Both the position numbers and the translations under genes were made by a program. The notes under the pieces were generated by a model. The model worked only from the letters and a program-made list of their open reading frames with translations. It was not told the origin of the DNA and did not search any database. From an uncultured Bacteroidales bacterium (GTDB taxonomy: Bacteria > Bacteroidota > Bacteroidia > Bacteroidales > F082), in assembly GCA_937896505.1 (NCBI GenBank), contig CALBNP010000195.1:1-42608 (forward strand): 42,608 nucleotides of DNA, given 5' to 3'. This document shows, piece after piece, positions 8,445-17,724 of this stretch. Each line of letters begins with the position of its first letter. Position 1 is the first letter of the stretch.

Positions 8445-8636
8445 TTTAATCTGTGCAATCTGCGGTTTAAATAATCAGTGCAATCAGGGACGCTTGCGTC
8501 CATTTAATCTGTTTATCTGTTTATCTGTGTAATTTGCGTAATCTGCGGTTCAAATAATCTAAATCTGAGTAATCAAGACGCTTGCGTCCATCCAATCTGT
8601 GTAATCTGCGAAATCTGCGGTTTAAATTTAAATAAT
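8445..8636. repeat. Right end of GxxExxY cassette: iterated AATCTGCGG repeats with hairpins
   Basis: The region contains at least three imperfect iterations ending in AATCTGCGGTT (about 8445-8468, 8530-8551, 8601-8622). They are separated by two near-identical hairpins, GGACGC-TT-GCGTCC at 8488-8501 and GACGC-TT-GCGTC at 8577-8588. The last arm is the inverted partner of 7950-7971. The array reaches the stop codon of ychF at 8636-8638. Confidence 0.75.
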
Positions 8637-9706
8637 CACACATTAAATCTAATATTCAGGATATCCCCGTCCTGCACAACATAAGTCTTGCCTTCGACGC
8701 GGAACTTTCCGGCTTCCTTGACACCTGCTTCCGACTTGTATTGCAGGAAGTCTTCCGTGCTCATCACTTCGGCGCGAATGAAACCGCGTTGCAAATCGGA
8801 GTGGATGGCTCCGGCAGCGATAGGGGCGGTGTCGCCAACGTGGATGGTCCAAGCGCGTGTCTCGTCAGGGCCTGTGGTAAAGAACGAATGCAGGTTCAGG
8901 GTGTGGTAAGCCGTGCGAACCAGCTTGTTTACGCCTGGTTCTGTCAGTCCGGCGTCTTCCATGAATAGGGCGCGGTCGTCGGCATCGAGTTCGGCGATTT
9001 CGGCTTCCAGCTTGCCAGCGATAATCAGCATGTCTTGACCTTCTTTCAAAGCGGCTTTCACTGCATCTGAATACTTGTTGCCCGTTGTGGCAGAAGCGTC
9101 GTCAACGTTGCAGACATAGATGATTGGCTTTGCGGTAAGCAGTTGAATATCTTGCACATATTTCTTGTCTTCTTCGGCTACTTTGGCATCGCGCGCATTG
9201 CCCAGGTTTTCGAGCACTTCCTTATAGACGGTGAGCACTTCGAAGGCTTTCTTGTTGTCTTTTTCGCCGTTTTTCAGGAGTTTTTCAACGCGTTGCAGCT
9301 TGCGGGTGACGAGGTCGAGGTCGCGCACTTGAAGCTCGAAGTCAACGAGTTCCATGTCGCGCACGGGGTCGATGCTGCCTTCGCTGTGAGGGATGTTTGG
9401 GTCGTCGAAGCAACGCAAAACGTGGATGAGGGCATCCATGGTCTGGACTTCGGCCAAGAGCTTGTTGCCAACGCCTTGTCCGCCTTTGCTCAGACCGGGA
9501 AGGTCAACGATTTCGACGGTGGCGGGGACGATGCGCTTTGAGTGCGAGATGTTGTCGATGAGTTTCAGACGGTCGTCAACGACTTCGCACATGCCGATGT
9601 TCGACTTCGAGGCAAATCCGATTTCTGCCTTAGTGTTTGAAATGCAATTAAATATGGTGGTTTTGCCTGTGCTTGACAAGCCAATGATTCCGCAATTGAG
9701 TGCCAT
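8636..9706 (-). CDS. ychF: YchF/Obg-family nucleotide-binding protein, divergent
   Basis: This 356-residue protein is a ribosome-associated YchF-type P-loop NTPase (family members prefer ATP). The P-loop reads GLSSTGKTT at about residues 10-18, G3 is VDLPGLSKG, and the G4-like motif is CNVDDAS. A helical insertion follows and a C-terminal TGS domain ends in VEGKTYVVQDGDILNIRFNV, the family hallmark. Two departures stand out: the normally invariant PNVGKS is replaced by SSTGKT, and the usual NFPFCTI-type segment after the P-loop is replaced by EIGFASKSNIG. The length is otherwise normal. It is monocistronic with a -7 box at 9729-9736, and its 3' end abuts the repeat array of the GxxExxY cassette. 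Confidence 0.88.
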   Translation of the reverse strand: MALNCGIIGLSSTGKTTIFNCISNTKAEIGFASKSNIGMCEVVDDRLKLIDNISHSKRIVPATVEIVDLPGLSKGGQGVGNKLLAEVQTMDALIHVLRCFDDPNIPHSEGSIDPVRDMELVDFELQVRDLDLVTRKLQRVEKLLKNGEKDNKKAFEVLTVYKEVLENLGNARDAKVAEEDKKYVQDIQLLTAKPIIYVCNVDDASATTGNKYSDAVKAALKEGQDMLIIAGKLEAEIAELDADDRALFMEDAGLTEPGVNKLVRTAYHTLNLHSFFTTGPDETRAWTIHVGDTAPIAAGAIHSDLQRGFIRAEVMSTEDFLQYKSEAGVKEAGKFRVEGKTYVVQDGDILNIRFNV

Positions 9707-9728
9707 AATGATTAGATTTTAATGGCTG

Positions 9729-9736
9729 CAAAGATA
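9729..9736 (-). promoter_or_regulatory. -7 box of ychF
   Basis: On the minus strand this reads TATCTTTG, an exact TANNTTTG match, 22 nt before the ychF ATG. A TTG lies about 23 nt further upstream, slightly outside the usual -33 spacing. Confidence 0.55.
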
Positions 9737-9741
9737 TTAAA

Positions 9742-11058
9742 TTATTGCAATACCTCTTTCAATTTTCTTAGCGATCGTGCGGTGAGAGGCAAACTAACGG
9801 CCAGCGTCAGTGCTTCGGCGATAGGCATACTGAGCCAAATGCCTATCTGACCGATGAGTGGCGTGAGCGCAAACAAAGGAACCAACACGAAGATGATGCT
9901 TCGGCAGAGCGCGATAACCACCGATTCGACAGGTTTTTCGATGGCTGTGTGAAAACTGCACGCGACAATGTTGATGAAAGAAATGAGGTAATGCAGCGTG
10001 ACGTATGTCACTGCGGTGAGAGCCAAGGCATGAAGTTCGGCATCGCCTTCGGTGAATGCGTTCACGATGGGTTGCTTGAAGAGGAGCACGCAAAAGAAAA
10101 CCCCGATGCCAATGCAGCCTCCAAAAAGCATGGAGTTGAATAACAACGACTTGATACGCTTGTAGTTGCGTGCACCTAAGTTGATGGATGCTAAAGGATA
10201 TAGGGCTTGCGATAGGCCGAAAATCGACATGTTGACGATGAAATTCAGATAGCAGACGATGGTGAGTGCGGCAACGCCTTTGGGGCCTATCTCGCTCATC
10301 AGTACGAGGTTGAAAATGTAGGTCGTGATGGCTGCCGACACCGAAGTGAACATTTCTGACGAGCCGTTGTAGAACATCTTCCCGATTTCCTTCCATCCGC
10401 CCATGAGTTTGCCGAAGCGCACATTGTGCAAAAGGACCAAGGCTGCCGAGGTGTTGGCAATGCAGGTGGCGATGGCGGCTCCTGTGACGCCCCAATCGAA
10501 TTTCAGGACGAAGAAATAGTCGAGGACGATGTTGACGACGCAGCAAATCACGCCGCTGACGAATACCCAATTGGGCTTGCCTGCAAATCGTGTGAAGGCT
10601 TCGGTGATGTTGGGAATGCAATAGAAAATGAAACCGCACCCGATGATGCCAAGATATTGCCGGACATAGGGATAGACTTCGTCGTTAGCGCCAAGGAAGT
10701 AACATAAAGGTTTGAGAAATAATGCAATTAGAAGTGAGATAAACAGTATTGTGGCGAACAAGACTACGAAAGTGAGCGTGGTGTAGCCCTTTGCTTTCTC
10801 TTCGTCGCCGCTGCCTTTGGCTACGCCTGCAATGACAACGCCACCCGAAATGATCATGATGGCGACGCTGAGGGCGGTGTTGATGAGCGGCATGGAGAGG
10901 TTGATGCCTGCAAGTCCTAAGGCTCCCACGCCTTTGCTGACGAAGATGCCGTCAACGAAAGTCTGGATGCCGACAATCAACATGCCCACGATGCTGGGGA
11001 CGGCATAGTTGAAAAGCTGTCGGCGGATACCTTGCGTTGGTCTTTCCATGTTCCTCAT
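9742..11058 (-). CDS. MATE family efflux transporter
   Basis: This inner-membrane protein of about 438 residues has some twelve hydrophobic segments and the two-fold repeat expected of MATE cation-coupled drug/metabolite exporters. The N-terminal repeat has LFNYAVPSIVGMLIVGIQTFVD followed by GVGALGLAGINLSMP, a pattern typical of the family. The substrate is not predictable. I place the start at ATG 11058 (or 11049, MERPTQG) because the longer frame to 11184 would add 42 hydrophilic residues and overlap metF. With this start it follows metF by 17 nt, so the two are probably one transcript. Its 3' end lies within the ychF promoter region. Confidence 0.87.
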   Translation of the reverse strand: MRNMERPTQGIRRQLFNYAVPSIVGMLIVGIQTFVDGIFVSKGVGALGLAGINLSMPLINTALSVAIMIISGGVVIAGVAKGSGDEEKAKGYTTLTFVVLFATILFISLLIALFLKPLCYFLGANDEVYPYVRQYLGIIGCGFIFYCIPNITEAFTRFAGKPNWVFVSGVICCVVNIVLDYFFVLKFDWGVTGAAIATCIANTSAALVLLHNVRFGKLMGGWKEIGKMFYNGSSEMFTSVSAAITTYIFNLVLMSEIGPKGVAALTIVCYLNFIVNMSIFGLSQALYPLASINLGARNYKRIKSLLFNSMLFGGCIGIGVFFCVLLFKQPIVNAFTEGDAELHALALTAVTYVTLHYLISFINIVACSFHTAIEKPVESVVIALCRSIIFVLVPLFALTPLIGQIGIWLSMPIAEALTLAVSLPLTARSLRKLKEVLQ

Positions 11059-11075
11059 GAGAAGCCTTGCTGGGT

Positions 11076-12038
11076 TTATATTTGGCTTACGATTTTGGCA
11101 ATGCTTTCGGTGCGCCCCATCGTGTAGATGTGCACAATGGGTAGGCCTGCTTCTTTCAGTTCCTTGATTTGGCTGATGCACCATTCGGCGCCAATCTGCT
11201 GGATGGCGGCAGGATTATCGGCGTGCCGTTTCACTTCATCCGTAAGTGCTTCGGGAATGAATGTACCGAAGGTTTGGGGCAACAGGCTGAGGTGCTTGAT
11301 TGTAGAAAGAGGCTTCACGCCAGGAATGATGGGCACGTTGATTCCTGCTTCGCGGCATTGCTTCATGTATTCGAAAAACACGCGGTTGTCGAAGAAAAGC
11401 TGCGTGATGACAAAATCTGCTCCGGCATCGACTTTGGCCTTCAGGGCTTTGATGTCGGCTTCGATGCTTTCGGCATCGGCGTGTTTCTCAGGATAGCCGG
11501 CAACGCCGACGGTGAAGCGCGAATGATGACAGTCATCGACTTGAGCATCAACGAAATGACCTTGGTTCATCTCGCGGATTTGCCTGACTAAATCAATGGC
11601 GTGTTCGTGACCTTGTGGGTGGGCAACGTAGCTGTCGGCTTCCTTCTCCTTGTCGCCACGAAGGGCCAAGACGTTTTCAAGGCCAAGGAAGTCCATGTCG
11701 ATGAGCGAGTCTTCGATGTCGTATTTCGACATGCCGCTGCAAATCAGGTGGGGAATGACCTCGATGCCAAAGCGTTGACGCAAGGCCGAAGCCATGCCGA
11801 TGGTGGCAGGGCGTGTGCGGAGCGAGTGGTATTCTGTCTCGCCGCGTTCGTTGATGCTGGCTTTGGTCACATAACGGTGGCAGGTGATGGAAACAAAAGC
11901 GGGGTCGTAAGGCATGAGGTTCTCCACGGCTTCGAAAGCAGGGGCGAGTCCCGCACCTTTCAAAGGAGGCAGCATTTCATACGAAATGCGTGTCGAACCT
12001 TCCGATTGGGCTTTTCTGATGACATCTGTGATGCTCAT
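11076..12038 (-). CDS. metF: 5,10-methylenetetrahydrofolate reductase
   Basis: This 320-residue TIM-barrel flavoenzyme reduces methylene-THF to methyl-THF, the methyl donor for methionine synthesis. Family features visible are the early catalytic Glu in ISYEMLPP (residues 18-25), HLICSGM, LALRGDKE (flavin/folate region, GD motif), GVAGYPEKH, and DFVITQLFFDN followed by PIIPGVKPL near residue 240. The length matches short bacterial MetF. It is divergent from ahcY across a 90-nt intergenic region with a -7 box for each gene, which links two steps of the methionine/SAM cycle. A MATE transporter follows 17 nt downstream. Confidence 0.95.
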   Translation of the reverse strand: MSITDVIRKAQSEGSTRISYEMLPPLKGAGLAPAFEAVENLMPYDPAFVSITCHRYVTKASINERGETEYHSLRTRPATIGMASALRQRFGIEVIPHLICSGMSKYDIEDSLIDMDFLGLENVLALRGDKEKEADSYVAHPQGHEHAIDLVRQIREMNQGHFVDAQVDDCHHSRFTVGVAGYPEKHADAESIEADIKALKAKVDAGADFVITQLFFDNRVFFEYMKQCREAGINVPIIPGVKPLSTIKHLSLLPQTFGTFIPEALTDEVKRHADNPAAIQQIGAEWCISQIKELKEAGLPIVHIYTMGRTESIAKIVSQI

Positions 12039-12057
12039 TTTACTTCGTTTTGGGCTG

Positions 12058-12065
12058 CAAAATTA
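12058..12065 (-). promoter_or_regulatory. -7 box of metF
   Basis: On the minus strand this reads TAATTTTG, an exact TANNTTTG match, 19 nt upstream of the metF ATG (12038) in the shared divergent region with ahcY. Confidence 0.55.
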
Positions 12066-12096
12066 CGTTTTTTACCGATTGAATGGAGATTTGTTG

Positions 12097-12104
12097 TACT
12101 TTTG
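12097..12104 (+). promoter_or_regulatory. -7 box of ahcY
   Basis: TACTTTTG matches TANNTTTG and lies 24 nt before the ahcY ATG. A clear -33 TTTG at 19-21 nt is not present. No riboswitch-like structure is evident in the short leader. Confidence 0.55.
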
Positions 12105-12128
12105 CACGCTTAAAACAAATGAAAAGTA

Positions 12129-13559
<1,431 letters not shown>

Positions 13560-13580
13560 TTTTGTAAACTTTTAGGAAAG

Positions 13581-13613
13581 AAGCGGAAAAAATAAAACTT
13601 TTCCGCTTTTTTT
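13581..13613 (+). terminator. Rho-independent terminator of ahcY
   Basis: A perfect 10-bp stem AAGCGGAAAA/TTTTCCGCTT (13581-13590 with 13599-13608) with an 8-nt loop is followed by a T-run. It sits 21 nt after the ahcY stop codon. Confidence 0.85.
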
Positions 13614-13614
13614 A

Positions 13615-13622
13615 TATTTTTG
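13615..13622 (+). promoter_or_regulatory. -7 box of glycosyltransferase gene
   Basis: TATTTTTG matches TANNTTTG, 19 nt before the ATG at 13642 and directly after the ahcY terminator. This supports the shorter start of the downstream gene. Confidence 0.5.
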
Positions 13623-13641
13623 CGTTTTATTGCTCCGTTTT

Positions 13642-14772
13642 ATGAAAGTTGCAGTCAATACGCGTTTGTTGCTGAAAGACAGGCTGGAAGGCATCGGTTG
13701 GGTGGCTTACGAAACCTTGCGCCGCATGGTGGCAACCCATCCTGAAGTGGATTTCTATTTCTTTTTCGATAGGGAACCCGATGCGAAATTCATCTTTGCC
13801 GACAATGTCAAGCCGATAGTGCTTTTCCCGCAGGCAAGACACCCGTTTCTCTACATTTGGTATTTTGAGCTGTCGGTGACGAGGGCTTTGCGCAAAATAA
13901 AGCCCGATTTGTTCTTTTCGCCTGATGGCTACATGAGCCTGAGAACGAAAACGCCTTCCGTCATTCAGTTCCACGACTTGAATTTTGAGCATTTCCCGAA
14001 AGACATGCCGAAGATTCACCTTTGGCATTACAAGACGTTCTTCCCGAGATTTGCCAAGAAAGCGAAGCGGATTGTGACGGTTTCGGAATTCTCGAAGCAA
14101 GACATCGTTGACTGCTATCATGTGAATCCTGACAAGATTGATGTGGCCTATAATGGTGTAAATGAGATTTTTGCTCCAATTTCGGAGAAAGAACAAACTG
14201 AAATCCGTAGTCGTTACACGGAAGGCAATCCGTATTTCATGTTTGTCGGTTCGCTGCATCCGCGGAAGAACTTGGCACGTCTTTTCACGGCTTTCGATTT
14301 GTTCAAGTCACAAACACCTTCCGATGTCAAGTTGCTGATTGTCGGTGAGAAACGTTGGTGGTCGGGACCGATTCAACAGGCTTACGAGAAAATGCGTTTC
14401 CAAAGTGATGTGATTTTCGCAGGACGCTTGAGCGCCGAGGACTTGCGCAAGGTGACTGCTTCGGCTTTGGCATCGGTCTATGTGTCTTATTTTGAAGGTT
14501 TTGGTATCCCGATTCTGGAGGCTTTCAGGTGCGACACGCCTGTCATTACATCAAATGTGACGTCCATGCCTGAGGTGGCCGACGATGCGGCTTTGCTCGT
14601 CGATCCGTTCAGCGAGGCTTCCATTGCCGAGGCGATGACCGAAATGCTTGACGAGACAAGACGGCAGGAATTGATTGAGAAGGGTAGGGAACGTGCCAAT
14701 GATTTCTCGTGGGACAAGGCGGCTGACGATATTTGGAATTGCTTGATGAAGGTGGTCAACGATGACCAGTGA
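13642..14772 (+). CDS. Glycosyltransferase family 4 protein
   Basis: This protein of about 376 residues has the GT-B fold layout. The N-terminal domain starts MKVAVNTRLLLKDRLEGIG. The linker region is RIVTVSEFSKQDIVDCY and PDKIDVAYNGVN. The C-terminal nucleotide-sugar domain carries MFVGSLHPRKNLARL and the EGFGIPILEAF Ex7E motif. It probably transfers a sugar to a surface polysaccharide or lipid-linked acceptor; donor and acceptor are unknown. ATG 13642 is preferred over 13630 because of the -7 box at 13615-13622 and the canonical N-terminus. The last codons and stop (Asp-Asp-Gln-stop) fall within the left inverted-repeat arm of the four-helix-bundle cassette, so the C-terminal tail may have been altered by that insertion. 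Confidence 0.87.
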   Translation: MKVAVNTRLLLKDRLEGIGWVAYETLRRMVATHPEVDFYFFFDREPDAKFIFADNVKPIVLFPQARHPFLYIWYFELSVTRALRKIKPDLFFSPDGYMSLRTKTPSVIQFHDLNFEHFPKDMPKIHLWHYKTFFPRFAKKAKRIVTVSEFSKQDIVDCYHVNPDKIDVAYNGVNEIFAPISEKEQTEIRSRYTEGNPYFMFVGSLHPRKNLARLFTAFDLFKSQTPSDVKLLIVGEKRWWSGPIQQAYEKMRFQSDVIFAGRLSAEDLRKVTASALASVYVSYFEGFGIPILEAFRCDTPVITSNVTSMPEVADDAALLVDPFSEASIAEAMTEMLDETRRQELIEKGRERANDFSWDKAADDIWNCLMKVVNDDQ

Positions 14773-14789
14773 CAATGATCTTGACCGCT
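14763..14789. repeat. Left inverted-repeat arm of four-helix-bundle cassette
   Basis: Read against the reverse complement of 15233-15253, this arm shares TGACCA, then TGAC after one mismatch, then TGACCGCT after a 6-nt insertion. It overlaps the final three codons and stop of the glycosyltransferase gene. It resembles the complementary ends of 23S rRNA intervening sequences (family knowledge). Confidence 0.5.
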
Positions 14790-14849
14790 GGAAACTATTT
14801 GGTAAATTTTTGTTTTTAGATAACTAATTGGATTTAAAATAGATATATT

Positions 14850-15212
14850 ATGAGAGATTTTAGAAATTATGATGTTTGGGTTGATGCTGTGGATTATTCG
14901 GTTTCTGTCTATGAAATGACTAATGAATTTCCAAAGAAAGAGACGTATGCTTTATGTGACCAATTGCAAAGGGCATCAGTTTCGGTTCCATCGAATATCG
15001 CAGAAGGTTGCTCAAGAAGGTCGGCCAATGAATTTGCTCATTATCTTGAAATCTCGTTAGGTTCTTGCTATGAAGTTGAAACTCAGTTGGAAATTGCAGT
15101 TCGGTTGAAGTACATTTCAAAAACGCAGTTTTCAGAAGCTATTGAAAAAGTCCAATCCTTAGAAAAACGTTTAACTAGTTTAATAAATACAATTCGACCT
15201 GCTAATTATTGA
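14850..15212 (+). CDS. Four-helix-bundle protein (23S rRNA intervening-sequence type)
   Basis: This 120-residue all-helical protein belongs to the family encoded by intervening sequences in bacterial 23S rRNA genes and related to the Avd accessory proteins of diversity-generating retroelements. It shows the typical DVWVDAVDYSVSVYEMT opening, LCDQLQRASVSVPSNIAEGCSRRS (the conserved RA..S.P.NIAEG core) and FAHYLEISLGSCYEVETQLEIA. Family members bind nucleic acid through a basic face; the role outside rRNA is unknown. Here the gene is intergenic, bounded by an inverted repeat, and its last 10 codons lie inside a 90-bp unit that is duplicated immediately downstream. Confidence 0.93.
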   Translation: MRDFRNYDVWVDAVDYSVSVYEMTNEFPKKETYALCDQLQRASVSVPSNIAEGCSRRSANEFAHYLEISLGSCYEVETQLEIAVRLKYISKTQFSEAIEKVQSLEKRLTSLINTIRPANY

Positions 15213-15358
15213 TAATGTCGCTCAAAATCAAGAGCGGTCATAGTCAATGGTCAAAGGTCATAGTCAAATTTAATAAATACAATTCGACCTGCTAATTATT
15301 GATAATGCCGCTCAAAATCAAGAGCGGTCATAGTCAATGGTCAAAGGTCATAGTCAAA
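15179..15358. repeat. 90-bp tandem duplication including CDS 3' end, hairpin and GGTCA iterations
   Basis: Bases 15179-15268 and 15269-15358 are identical except T15218 versus C15308. Each unit contains the last codons and stop of the four-helix-bundle gene, a hairpin (YCGCTC-AAAATCAA-GAGCGG) and the iterated words GGTCATAGTCAA and TGGTCAA. The single difference turns a C-G pair into a T-G (U-G in RNA) wobble, so the stem survives in both copies. Confidence 0.9.
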
Positions 15359-15458
15359 AAAAGAAATGGCAAAAATAGTAATGTATCCTGGTGATAATGG
15401 AAAAGAGGCCGTAAATTGGAAAGATGTTCAAGGACAGAATGATACGGCACTTGATGAA

Positions 15459-16742
15459 ATGAATATCTTGGTTCTCGGTTCGGGTGGCCGTGAACATGCC
15501 TTGGCATGGAAAATCGCCCAAAGTTCGTATTGCAGAAACTTGTTCATCGCTCCAGGCAATGCCGGCACCGCACAAGTTGGCACTAATGTGAACATTAAAG
15601 TCGGTGATTTTGAGGCCATAAAGCAGTTCTGTATCGAACAGGGCATCAAATTGGTCGTTGTCGGTCCTGAACAGCCTTTGGTGGATGGCATCGTCGATTT
15701 CTTCAAGCATGACGAAGCACTTAAATCGGTGAAAATCATTGGTCCAGATAAAATCGGTGCCCAGTTGGAAGGCAGTAAGGCTTTTGCGAAGGTCTTCATG
15801 GAGAAACATGGCGTCCCGACAGCAAAATGCTGCACTGTGACGGCTGAAAACCTGAATGAAGGCTTGGCTTTTCTTGAGACCGTCAAGGCTCCGTATGTAT
15901 TGAAAGCCGATGGCTTGGCCGCAGGAAAAGGCGTCTTGATTCTCGATTCGCTCGATGAGGCGAAGGCAGAACTGGACAACATGCTTGGCGGAAAATTCGG
16001 TTCGGCTTCGGCTACCGTCGTGATTGAGGAATTCCTAAAAGGTATCGAGGTCTCCGTTTTTGTCTTGACCGATGGCGAACATTATGTCATTCTGCCAGAA
16101 GCCAAGGATTACAAGCGTATCGGTGATGGCGACAAAGGCCTGAATACGGGCGGTATGGGTGCCGTTTCGCCTGTCCCTTTCTGCACCGATGACTTCCTGA
16201 AAAAAGTGGAAGACCGCATCGTGAAACCGACCTTGAAAGGCCTGAAAGAAGAGGGAATCGATTATAAAGGTTTCATTTTCTTGGGTTTGATGAACGATGG
16301 CGGCAATCCGTATGTGATTGAATACAATGTCCGCATGGGTGACCCCGAAACGGAAGCCGTGATGACGCGCATCGATGGTGATTTCGCTTTGATGCTGAGC
16401 GCTTGCGCTGAAGGTCGCCTGAACGAAGTGGCCTATGCCAAGAATCCAAAGACTGCCGTGACCGTGATGATAGTTTCGGGCGGTTATCCGGAATCCTATA
16501 AGAAAGGTATGAAGATGACGGGGTTCGAAAACGTGAAGGATTGTGTCGCGTTTCATGCAGGAACCGCTTTCGATGCTGAAAATGATGTGGTTACATCGGG
16601 TGGCCGCGTGATTGCTGTCACGGCTCATGGCAATTCGATTGAAGAAGCTCGTGGCTTGGCTTACCAGAATGTCGAGAAAATCCATTTTGAGGGTATGAAC
16701 TTCCGCCACGACATTGGCATTGACTTGATGAATTACAGATGA
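15459..16742 (+). CDS. purD: Phosphoribosylamine-glycine ligase (GAR synthetase)
   Basis: This ATP-grasp enzyme catalyses step 2 of de novo purine synthesis. From ATG 15459 it is 427 residues, the usual PurD length, beginning with the canonical MNILVLGSGGREHALAWK. Other signatures are VVGPEQPLVDGIVD, the ATP-grasp region APYVLKADGLAAGKGV and DKGLNTGGMGAVSP, and the metal-binding IEYNVRMGDPETE. The frame is open to an upstream ATG at 15366, which would add 31 unusual residues. That start lies only 7 nt after the tandem repeat, so I prefer 15459 but cannot exclude the longer form. No TANNTTTG box is seen between repeat and gene. The 3' end overlaps the next gene by 4 nt. Confidence 0.94.
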   Translation: MNILVLGSGGREHALAWKIAQSSYCRNLFIAPGNAGTAQVGTNVNIKVGDFEAIKQFCIEQGIKLVVVGPEQPLVDGIVDFFKHDEALKSVKIIGPDKIGAQLEGSKAFAKVFMEKHGVPTAKCCTVTAENLNEGLAFLETVKAPYVLKADGLAAGKGVLILDSLDEAKAELDNMLGGKFGSASATVVIEEFLKGIEVSVFVLTDGEHYVILPEAKDYKRIGDGDKGLNTGGMGAVSPVPFCTDDFLKKVEDRIVKPTLKGLKEEGIDYKGFIFLGLMNDGGNPYVIEYNVRMGDPETEAVMTRIDGDFALMLSACAEGRLNEVAYAKNPKTAVTVMIVSGGYPESYKKGMKMTGFENVKDCVAFHAGTAFDAENDVVTSGGRVIAVTAHGNSIEEARGLAYQNVEKIHFEGMNFRHDIGIDLMNYR

Positions 16743-17722
16743 TTAAGTTTTTCCGACAGAGTTACATCATCCAATATATTGTGCTTGCGCTCTTAGCTTT
16801 GGCACTTTGGATTCCTTCGTTTGTGGCAACACCTACTGACGTTGACATGACTTCTCCCGTCACGCCGCTCTTCAATTTCTTTGACCGCATTCTCGGTTTT
16901 TCGCCTTACGCAAAGTTGACTTTCGCTTTCTTGCTGATGGTGTTCGAAACCTTGTTTTTTAACTCCATATTGGTTGGAAACCAAATCGTTACGAAAGTCA
17001 GTGTGATGGGAGCCTTTGTGTTCTTGTTGCTGATGAACCTTACCATGACGCAGACTGTTTTCAGTCCGTTCGCCCTCGCTACCTTATTTATTTTGGCTTT
17101 GATGAACTCGCTGTTTCTGGTTTATCTGACGCCTAATGTCGAGATTTATCTGCTGAATGCGGGCATCTTCTTGGGCTTGGCAACGATGTGCTATTTCCAG
17201 TCTATCGTATTGATTGTTTGGGTGATAATCGCCTTGATAATTTCCAAGAAAGGTTCGCTTCGTTATCAACTGATACCGCTGATTGGTTTTTTGGTTCCTT
17301 ATTTCATCTATTTCGTGATAGCTTATTTCCGTGGCGATTTTCTTGAAGTTTGGGGTGGATATGCGGATTGTCTTTCGGTGTTTGCTTTTACTGTTAAAGG
17401 CTTCAAAATGTGGGATTTGGTTGTGCTTGGTGTGGTCGCCTTATCGGCAATTTTTCTCGTTTGGGGTGGCGGAACGTCCAACTATGAAAAGACCGTTGCG
17501 GTGCGAATGAAAGTCGCGATGACCATCGTGCTGATTTTTTTCGGCGTCATCATGCTTTTTACAGGCGATTCAGTTCTGCTTAATGGATTGTTTTTCATTG
17601 CGTTGTCGGTGATTCTTTCCTACGAGTTTTCCTATATCGGAAATACGGGTTGGGCCGATTTGGCTCTTGCTTTCGTTCTTCTTCTGGTCTTCGCCAATAA
17701 GTTCTATTTCCAAATCGTTTGA
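16739..17722 (+). CDS. Polytopic membrane protein, DUF6427-like
   Basis: This 327-residue inner-membrane protein has about ten hydrophobic helices and few soluble loops. It opens MIKFFRQSYIIQYIVLALLALALWIPSF, a pattern I associate with Bacteroidetes DUF6427 proteins. No catalytic motif is visible and its function is unknown. The start overlaps the purD stop in an ATGA arrangement (16739-16742), and its own TGA (17720-17722) sits 2 nt before the rnhB ATG, so purD, this gene and rnhB are almost certainly one operon with coupled translation. Confidence 0.8.
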   Translation: MIKFFRQSYIIQYIVLALLALALWIPSFVATPTDVDMTSPVTPLFNFFDRILGFSPYAKLTFAFLLMVFETLFFNSILVGNQIVTKVSVMGAFVFLLLMNLTMTQTVFSPFALATLFILALMNSLFLVYLTPNVEIYLLNAGIFLGLATMCYFQSIVLIVWVIIALIISKKGSLRYQLIPLIGFLVPYFIYFVIAYFRGDFLEVWGGYADCLSVFAFTVKGFKMWDLVVLGVVALSAIFLVWGGGTSNYEKTVAVRMKVAMTIVLIFFGVIMLFTGDSVLLNGLFFIALSVILSYEFSYIGNTGWADLALAFVLLLVFANKFYFQIV

Positions 17723-17724
17723 TT

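Noticed and set aside
8445..8636. CRISPR-like array
   Set aside because: The repeats are short, imperfect and contain their own hairpins, the spacing is irregular, there are no unique spacers, and no cas genes are nearby.
11059..11184. Longer MATE N-terminus
   Set aside because: The added 42 residues are hydrophilic and overlap metF in a shifted frame; the family N-terminus fits 11058 or 11049.
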